A DNA stretch of 12,639 nt from Fusobacteriales bacterium (GTDB lineage Bacteria; Fusobacteriota; Fusobacteriia; Fusobacteriales; Leptotrichiaceae). The position numbers were made by a program, and so were the translations under genes. The stretch is from contig JAITVW010000245.1 of assembly GCA_031285605.1 (NCBI GenBank), positions 1 through 12,639 of the forward strand. Reading direction: 5' to 3'. Below are positions 9,097-12,639 of this stretch, in pieces. Every line of letters begins with the position of its first letter. The first letter of the stretch is position 1. The notes under the pieces are model-generated. The model was given only the letters and a program-made list of their open reading frames with translations, was not told where the DNA came from and did no database searches.

Positions 9097-9129
9097 AACA
9101 AATTTTCTATTAAACTTTTTTATGCTGTG

Positions 9130-9138
9130 TGTTATAAT
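9130..9138 (+). promoter_or_regulatory. rlpA: Extended -10 promoter of rlpA
   Basis: TGTTATAAT is a consensus extended -10 (TGnTATAAT). The -35 position (TTAAAC at 9110-9115, 17-base spacer) is weak, as is common with extended -10 promoters. The start would be near 9145, giving a leader of about 70 bases. Confidence 0.6.
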
Positions 9139-9214
9139 AAATACGGCAAATACTTATCTGATGAACTTTTATTCATTCGATAAACTGTTTAATTTTAGTT
9201 AAAGGAGATATACT

Positions 9215-9598
9215 ATGAAAAAAATAATTTATATTTTTACAGTTTTTTTGATGATAATATCATGTTCGGGAGTTTCACACAAAGGAGACGGTACTCCTTC
9301 TGCTAATCTGCCATATTCTGGAAAAGCATCATGGTATGGCGATAAATTTAACGGTAATTCTACGGCAAGCGGCGAAATTTTTTCTGACAAAGCTCTCACA
9401 GCTGCCCATCCCAGCCTTCCGTTTGGAAGTATTGTAGAGGTAACCAATATGGAAAATAACAAAAAAATAAAAGTACGCATAAACGACAGAGGTCCCTTTA
9501 CCAAAAGCAGAATTATTGACCTGAGCAAAGAAGCCTTTTCAAGAATCGCCGATGTTAATAAAGGTGTCATTGATGTAAGCATAAAAGTAGTAAAGTAA
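9215..9598 (+). CDS. rlpA: RlpA-like septal-ring lipoprotein, short form
   Basis: The 127-residue protein starts with a lipoprotein signal; MIISC places the lipidated cysteine at 17. Residues about 35-125 form the RlpA double-psi beta-barrel, from GKASWYGDKFNG to the RINDRGPF motif. In Pseudomonas RlpA, a lytic transglycosylase acting on peptidoglycan without stem peptides, the key residues are a histidine and an aspartate 26 residues apart. Here His65 (TAAHPSL) and Asp91 (NDRGP) keep that exact spacing, so activity is plausible. The SPOR domain that targets longer RlpA proteins to the septum is absent. An AAAGGAGA ribosome binding site precedes the ATG. It has its own promoter, divergent from adhE, and is the last core gene before the accessory island, whose IS remnant begins just after its stop codon. 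Confidence 0.9.
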   Translation: MKKIIYIFTVFLMIISCSGVSHKGDGTPSANLPYSGKASWYGDKFNGNSTASGEIFSDKALTAAHPSLPFGSIVEVTNMENNKKIKVRINDRGPFTKSRIIDLSKEAFSRIADVNKGVIDVSIKVVK

Positions 9599-9601
9599 TA
9601 A

Positions 9602-9710
9602 TTTATACGGCTGTATTAATTCTGATATTATATTTCTTTTTTCTGGTTTTTCTTCATTATTTCTTCTAAACATAAAAATCGTTTCCTATGATATTTTTAT
9701 ACTATTTTCG
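9602..9710 (-). pseudogene. 5' end remnant of an IS256-family transposase
   Basis: On the minus strand, an ATG at 9673 opens a frame reading MFRRNNEEKPEKRN then IISELIQPYK. It breaks off after about 24 codons at 9602, only three bases after the rlpA stop. The upstream bases (AAAATATCATAGG..CGATTTTTATG) and first 15 codons closely match the start of the transposase gene at 12596 on the plus strand. I count 8 mismatches in 44 coding bases. The KRNII..L(I/L)Q.Y pattern is the N-terminus of IS256/mutator transposases. The remaining 350 or more residues are missing, so this is a dead fragment, probably left by a deletion that ended at the rlpA 3' end. The outer limit near 9710 is approximate. Confidence 0.65.
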
Positions 9711-9732
9711 TGTCCTATAAACTAGTATAACA

Positions 9733-9789
9733 TCAAAGAGTGTAATTTTCGGCTTTAATCTTTCCTTTTAGCTCGTTTACAAGTATCAT
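9733..9789 (-). pseudogene. Stub of a Cro-like phage DNA-binding protein
   Basis: A minus-strand ATG at 9789 reads MILVNELKGKIKAENYTL and then stops at 9735-9733. The pattern NxLKGKI.xxxYTL is how small Cro/Cro-cI-type phage proteins begin, just before the first HTH helix. The HTH itself is missing because the sequence changes into the IS256 remnant. Its position, divergent from the XRE repressor with about 170 bases between, is where cro lies in a temperate phage switch. The call rests on 18 residues plus context. Confidence 0.5.
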
Positions 9790-9816
9790 TTTTACACACC
9801 ACGATTCATTTCGTTT

Positions 9817-9835
9817 CTCATTAGGTTACAATGAG
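9817..9835. promoter_or_regulatory. Possible phage operator (6-bp inverted repeat)
   Basis: CTCATT (9817-9822) and AATGAG (9830-9835) are inverted with 7 bases between, a 19-base dyad. It lies between the Cro-like stub and the repressor, where operators of a lysogeny switch are expected. No second copy was seen. Confidence 0.35.
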
Positions 9836-9870
9836 TATACTTTATACTTTATACTTTATAATTTATAATT
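9836..9870. repeat. Five tandem 7-bp repeats in the switch region
   Basis: Three exact copies of TATACTT (9836-9856) are followed by two copies of TATAATT (9857-9870). Each unit contains a -10-like hexamer. The array lies about 50 bases upstream of the repressor promoter, and its copy number could vary by slippage. Confidence 0.8.
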
Positions 9871-9923
9871 TTTTATTTACCAACACTTAATAGAAAACTT
9901 TTTTCAAATTTTATGAAAAAATG

Positions 9924-9951
9924 TTGCACTTTAGGAAAAATGATGTATAAT
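9924..9951 (+). promoter_or_regulatory. Promoter of the repressor-lipoprotein-abiH strand
   Basis: TTGCAC at 9924-9929 and a consensus TATAAT at 9946-9951 are 16 bases apart, giving a start near 9958. AGAAGG at 9965-9970 follows as a ribosome binding site. No terminator hairpin was seen between here and the abiH stop, so this promoter may drive the whole remnant cluster. Confidence 0.65.
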
Positions 9952-9978
9952 ATTTTCTATAGACAGAAGGTTTATAAA

Positions 9979-10455
9979 ACGGGTAAAATCAAAAGTAGAA
10001 AAAAAAACAACAGAAGCAGCTATTGAAATAGCAAAACGCCTTAAAGAAAAAAGAGAGCAACACAATTACAGCTTACAAGAGGTAGCAGATAAATTAGGTA
10101 TTTCTAAAGTAACTTTACATAGACATGAAAATTTAGACATTACAAATATTCCATCTGATAATATAGAATCGCTGGTTGAAATATATAAAACTACCCCTTC
10201 GTATCTTATGGGGTGGGAAGATGAAAATAGTAATTTAATAATAAATAGAGGTTCTAAACTAAAAAAGCGTCATTTTGAGCTTGGCTTATCTCTTAAAGAA
10301 ATTGCTTCTCAAATAGGAGTAACTGCTGAACTTTTAAATGAGTGGAAATCTGGAGACTTAAAAAATATTAGAACTATAATAAAGTATCTAATGATGAAAA
10401 TGATAAAATTTTATCAGAAAGACTAAGAGAATTTAAGTTTAGTAATAAATATTAA
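9979..10455 (+). pseudogene. Phage XRE-family repressor (two HTH domains), frameshifted
   Basis: Three stretches in different frames join into one CI-like repressor. The first begins at 9979, eight bases after the ribosome binding site AGAAGG, and reads (ACG)GKIKSRK; the start codon is ACG instead of ATG. At a run of nine A (9999-10007) the frame must drop one base to continue as KKTTEAAIEIAKRLKEKREQ. Then comes a full HTH (about 10027-10160, YSLQEVADKLGISKVTLHRHE) and the PSYLMGWED motif typical of these repressors. A second HTH (ELGLSLKEIASQIGVTAELL) follows at 10246-10375. Near 10384 the frame shifts again to VSNDENDKILSERLREF and ends at 10455, 18 bases before the lipoprotein gene. An ATG at 10208 lies inside the protein and would give only the second HTH. 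It is probably a dead repressor; slippage in the A run is an alternative. Confidence 0.75.
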
Positions 10456-10473
10456 AATACACAAGGAGGTAAC

Positions 10474-11055
10474 ATGAAAAAAATAGTAATATTGTTATTT
10501 TTATTAATTTTAACGGGTTGTAGTAAAGGACCTGAATCTCAAAAAGCATTTGAAAACATAATGTCAACTTTTCAATCTGGTAATCAAAAACAAATAGTTA
10601 AAATTTCAAATGAAGACTTATCTAATAATCCATTTGAAGAGTCTTTTTTTGAACAATCACCATTTTATCTTGAGCATTTCAAAAAGATAAAATATAAAAT
10701 AATAGAAGTAAAAGAAGAAAAAGATACTAGTATCATAAAATTTTCAATTGAGGCTCCAGATTTATTTGAATATGCTCCTGAAGTATTTCAAGCATTATTA
10801 GGTTTAGCTTTTTCAGGAGCTAGTGAGGAAATGATCGCTAAAACAGTGAATGCTGATTATTTAGAAATTTTAAAAAAGAGTGATTTAAAATATGTAAAAA
10901 AAGAACTTACTTTAAATATGGTAAAAAAAGATGAAAAATGGATAATAGATGAAAATAGTCCCGATATTAATGAATTCACAGCTATTCTTATCGGTGAATC
11001 AGATCAAATGAACGATGATGGAACTGCTAATAGTGAAAAAGTTGAAACAAATTAG
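10474..11055 (+). CDS. Small lipoprotein in phage lysogeny position
   Basis: The 193-residue protein has a clear lipoprotein signal, with LTGC placing the lipidated cysteine at 16, and a strong AAGGAGGT ribosome binding site. The mature part (ESQKAFENIMSTFQSGNQKQ... to DEKWIIDEN) has the shape of small NTF2-like or DUF4878/DUF5105-type lipoproteins: an N-terminal helix, then strands ending in a KDEKWIID motif. I cannot assign a specific family with certainty. It lies between a phage repressor and an integrase on the same strand. Temperate siphophages often carry a lipoprotein gene in that slot, and in Streptococcus thermophilus TP-J34 it (Ltp) blocks DNA entry of other phages. A superinfection-exclusion role is therefore an inference from position. 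The frame is intact although both neighbours are broken. Confidence 0.8.
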   Translation: MKKIVILLFLLILTGCSKGPESQKAFENIMSTFQSGNQKQIVKISNEDLSNNPFEESFFEQSPFYLEHFKKIKYKIIEVKEEKDTSIIKFSIEAPDLFEYAPEVFQALLGLAFSGASEEMIAKTVNADYLEILKKSDLKYVKKELTLNMVKKDEKWIIDENSPDINEFTAILIGESDQMNDDGTANSEKVETN

Positions 11056-11355
11056 TCAGATGATATTGTTCCAGGTGTTAGTATGGATGAATTATTAGAG
11101 ATAAAAACTGAAAATATTGATTTATTTGATAGGACTATTACAGGGGAATTAAAAACAAATGCTGGTAAAAATTCGAGCCTATCATAGAACAATTAAATAT
11201 GAAATATAAACCCCATGATTGCAGGCATACCTTTAGAAGCAAATAGCACATCAATTAAGAAACTTATAGGGCATAGCAACTTTATCACTACAGAAAAAAT
11301 TTATACTCATAAAGATATTAAAGAATTAAGAAAAGTAGTTAATTTAATAAATTAA
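11056..11355 (+). pseudogene. Remnant of a phage tyrosine integrase
   Basis: Three fragments in different frames come from one tyrosine recombinase C-terminal domain. At 11056-11172 the frame reads GVSMDELLEIKTENIDLFD and TGELKTNAGKN, the region after the first catalytic arginine. That arginine's motif (usually GxRxxELL) reads GVSMDELL here, so it seems lost. At 11175-11235 the frame reads EPIIEQLNMKYKPHDCRHTF, the HxxR box. At 11236-11355 it reads LIGHSN (second His) and TEKIYTHKD with the nucleophilic tyrosine, then ends. The N-terminal domain is absent. A block between AGKN and EPII and a few residues after HTF are deleted. The first fragment follows the lipoprotein stop in frame. No active enzyme can be made. 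Confidence 0.85.
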
Positions 11356-11372
11356 AAAACTTATGAGAGTTT

Positions 11373-12497
11373 ATGAAAAAGTTATTTATATTGGGTAATG
11401 GCTTTGATTTGTGTTTAGGAATGAAAACAAGTTATTGGGATTTTTTTAATAGCGATGATATTAAAAATTTTGAAACTTTATATTGTGATTCGAGCATAGA
11501 TAGTGAAGATTTTAAAAATACTAACTTGTTTTTGGCATATTTATTTAAAATGAAATTAGATAAAAATAGTGATTGGAACCATATTGAAAAAAATATTATT
11601 AACTATGTTGAATTTGTTGTCAAAGAAAAATCAACTATTTCAATCACATCACCTAATACTAAATTTCAAAATTTAATTTCAAAGCTAGATTTTATGAATG
11701 ACAATAAATTCATAATTGATGAACTCAAAAAATTTGAAAAAATATTTGGAGAATACATTAGACATGAAGAACAATACCTATTACAAGACCATAAAAGATT
11801 TCCTTTAGCAACTGATAAAATAAATAAAATATTTAATTTTAATATAAAAGTTTCAAGTGAAGAAGTCACTATTTTTTCTTTCATTCACATTATAAATTTT
11901 AACTATACTAATTATATATCTCAAGCAATAAAAGCTTTAACATATAAAGTTGAAACTTTTCCATTTAATAAAAGCAGATACAAAATTGACCTTCAACAAG
12001 TTAACATACATGGAAATACTGATAACCCAATTTTTGGTATTGATTCATTAGATATTGAAAAATATAAGGATGTTTATTTTAAAAATGTTTTTATCAGAGA
12101 AGAAAGAGATTATGAGCAGGAATATGTGTTATATTCTATTTTACAAAAATTAACTAAAACAGCTCGAATAATGGAAGATAAAACAGTTCATGCTGATTGG
12201 AAATTACCATCTCCTAGAGATTTAGAAGAAATCAATTTTTTTGGTCATTCACTATCAAAAGCAGATTATTCATATTTTCAAAGTATATTTGACTACTATA
12301 ATATATATGATTCACATATTAAATTAAATTTTCTTTATAATAAAAATTACGATAAAGATGGAGCTAATCAACATACCAATGTTATGAATTTAATGACAAA
12401 TTATGGCTACACTTTAGATAATAAAGATAAAGGGAAAAATCTTTTGCACAAAATGTTATTAGAAAACAGAATACATTTAACTGGTTTAGACGTATAA
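11373..12497 (+). CDS. abiH: AbiH-family abortive infection (phage defence) protein
   Basis: The 374-residue protein starts with KKLFILGNGFDLCLGMKTSY, the hallmark of the AbiH family (PF14253), which blocks phage growth in Lactococcus by abortive infection. Further family motifs are the DWNHIE segment (67-72), NFNYTN (175-180), IHGN (212-215) and FGHSLSKADYSYF (290-302). These resemble the motifs of SIR2-like defence NADases (GxG..D at the N-terminus, a TxNYD-like motif, catalytic HG, and GYSxxD), so an NAD-consuming mechanism is possible but is inference. It appears full length and intact. The start has only a weak GAGAG ribosome binding site 5-6 bases away. It begins 17 bases after the integrase remnant and has no clear promoter of its own; it may be read from the repressor promoter. 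Codon use is very AT-rich, unlike pflB and adhE, and fits acquisition by transfer. Confidence 0.88.
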   Translation: MKKLFILGNGFDLCLGMKTSYWDFFNSDDIKNFETLYCDSSIDSEDFKNTNLFLAYLFKMKLDKNSDWNHIEKNIINYVEFVVKEKSTISITSPNTKFQNLISKLDFMNDNKFIIDELKKFEKIFGEYIRHEEQYLLQDHKRFPLATDKINKIFNFNIKVSSEEVTIFSFIHIINFNYTNYISQAIKALTYKVETFPFNKSRYKIDLQQVNIHGNTDNPIFGIDSLDIEKYKDVYFKNVFIREERDYEQEYVLYSILQKLTKTARIMEDKTVHADWKLPSPRDLEEINFFGHSLSKADYSYFQSIFDYYNIYDSHIKLNFLYNKNYDKDGANQHTNVMNLMTNYGYTLDNKDKGKNLLHKMLLENRIHLTGLDV

Positions 12498-12595
12498 AAA
12501 TAGCGGTTTACTATTACTGCGAGCCTGTGAGAAAAAGTCTGTAAATAAAAAAAGCTTTCTATGGTAAAATTAAAATATCATAGGAGGCGATTTTT
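12498..12595. mobile_element. Probable left end of an IS256-family insertion sequence
   Basis: The bases just upstream of the transposase start belong to the element, because AAAATATCATAGG..CGATTTTTATG is also found upstream of the remnant at 9673. The terminal inverted repeat probably begins within 12527-12545 (GTGAGAAAAAGTCTGTAAAT region). The exact end and target duplication cannot be set from this window. A small dyad at 12503-12520 (GCGGT/ACTGC with one G-U pair) follows abiH but has no T run. Confidence 0.4.
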
Positions 12596-12639
12596 ATGTC
12601 CAGAAGAAATAATGGAGAGAAATCAAGAAAAAGAAATGT
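12596..12639 (+). CDS. IS256-family transposase, N-terminus only (runs off window)
   Basis: An ATG at 12596 with a TAGGAGGCG ribosome binding site opens a frame reading MSRRNNGEKSRKRN to the window edge. It matches the remnant at 9673, whose longer reading continues IISELIQPYK as in IS256/mutator transposases. The family moves the element by a DDE cut-and-circularise mechanism. Whether this copy is complete cannot be seen. It faces outward relative to the left remnant. Confidence 0.65.
   Translation, partial: MSRRNNGEKSRKRN

Noticed and set aside
9080..9101. Full Rex operator
   Set aside because: Only the TTGTGAA half matches; the second half does not fit the TTCACAA consensus, so I keep it as a half-site only.
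9229..9582. 117-codon minus frame opposite rlpA
   Set aside because: The plus strand has a lipobox, the RlpA motifs and a good ribosome binding site; the minus frame has none of these.
11666..11884. 72-codon minus frame inside abiH
   Set aside because: It is antisense to the AbiH coding frame and has no features of its own.
11174..12526. CGAGCCT shared by the integrase break (11174-11180) and the IS edge (12520-12526)
   Set aside because: Seven bases is too short to claim an att core or target duplication, and the flanks differ.
1..12639. CRISPR array, tRNA or rRNA genes
   Set aside because: I saw no regularly spaced repeats of CRISPR type, no cloverleaf candidate and no rRNA-like sequence in the window.

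Overview
The window looks like an AT-rich, anaerobic, fermentative bacterium with an outer membrane. A type V autotransporter sits beside Firmicute-like fermentation genes and strong purine-rich ribosome binding sites. The combination best fits the Fusobacteriota, probably Leptotrichiaceae (Sebaldella or Leptotrichia type). This is inferred from gene content and style; there is no rRNA or other marker in the window.

Left part (1-9598) is chromosomal core. An autotransporter gene on the minus strand runs off the left edge; its signal peptide, beta-rich passenger and first part of the barrel are present. After about 650 bases of AT-rich intergenic DNA comes pflB-pflA (plus strand), encoding pyruvate formate-lyase and its radical-SAM activase. 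It is followed by a terminator. adhE, the bifunctional aldehyde/alcohol dehydrogenase, converges on it from the minus strand and has its own terminator. Pfl makes acetyl-CoA plus formate from pyruvate, and AdhE reduces acetyl-CoA to ethanol with NADH. These genes are therefore one mixed-acid/ethanol fermentation locus. A divergent intergenic region with a 17-bp inverted repeat separates adhE from a short RlpA-type lipoprotein.

Right part (9599-12639) is an accessory island with clear decay. Directly after the rlpA stop codon lies the 5' end of an IS256-family element (minus strand). Next is an 18-codon stub of a Cro-like gene, a short phage-switch-like intergenic region (inverted repeat, 7-bp tandem repeats, a good promoter), and a frameshifted two-HTH XRE repressor. 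An intact lipoprotein gene and a scrambled tyrosine-integrase C-terminus follow. This order, cro stub diverging from repressor-lipoprotein-integrase, is the lysogeny module of a temperate siphophage. All lytic genes are gone.

Immediately behind the integrase remnant is an intact AbiH-family phage-defence gene. The window ends in the start of a second IS256-family transposase that matches the left remnant and faces outward. The island is best read as a prophage relic, eroded between two IS256 ends, in which only two genes stay open: a possible superinfection-exclusion lipoprotein and an AbiH protein. Both have plausible anti-phage roles.
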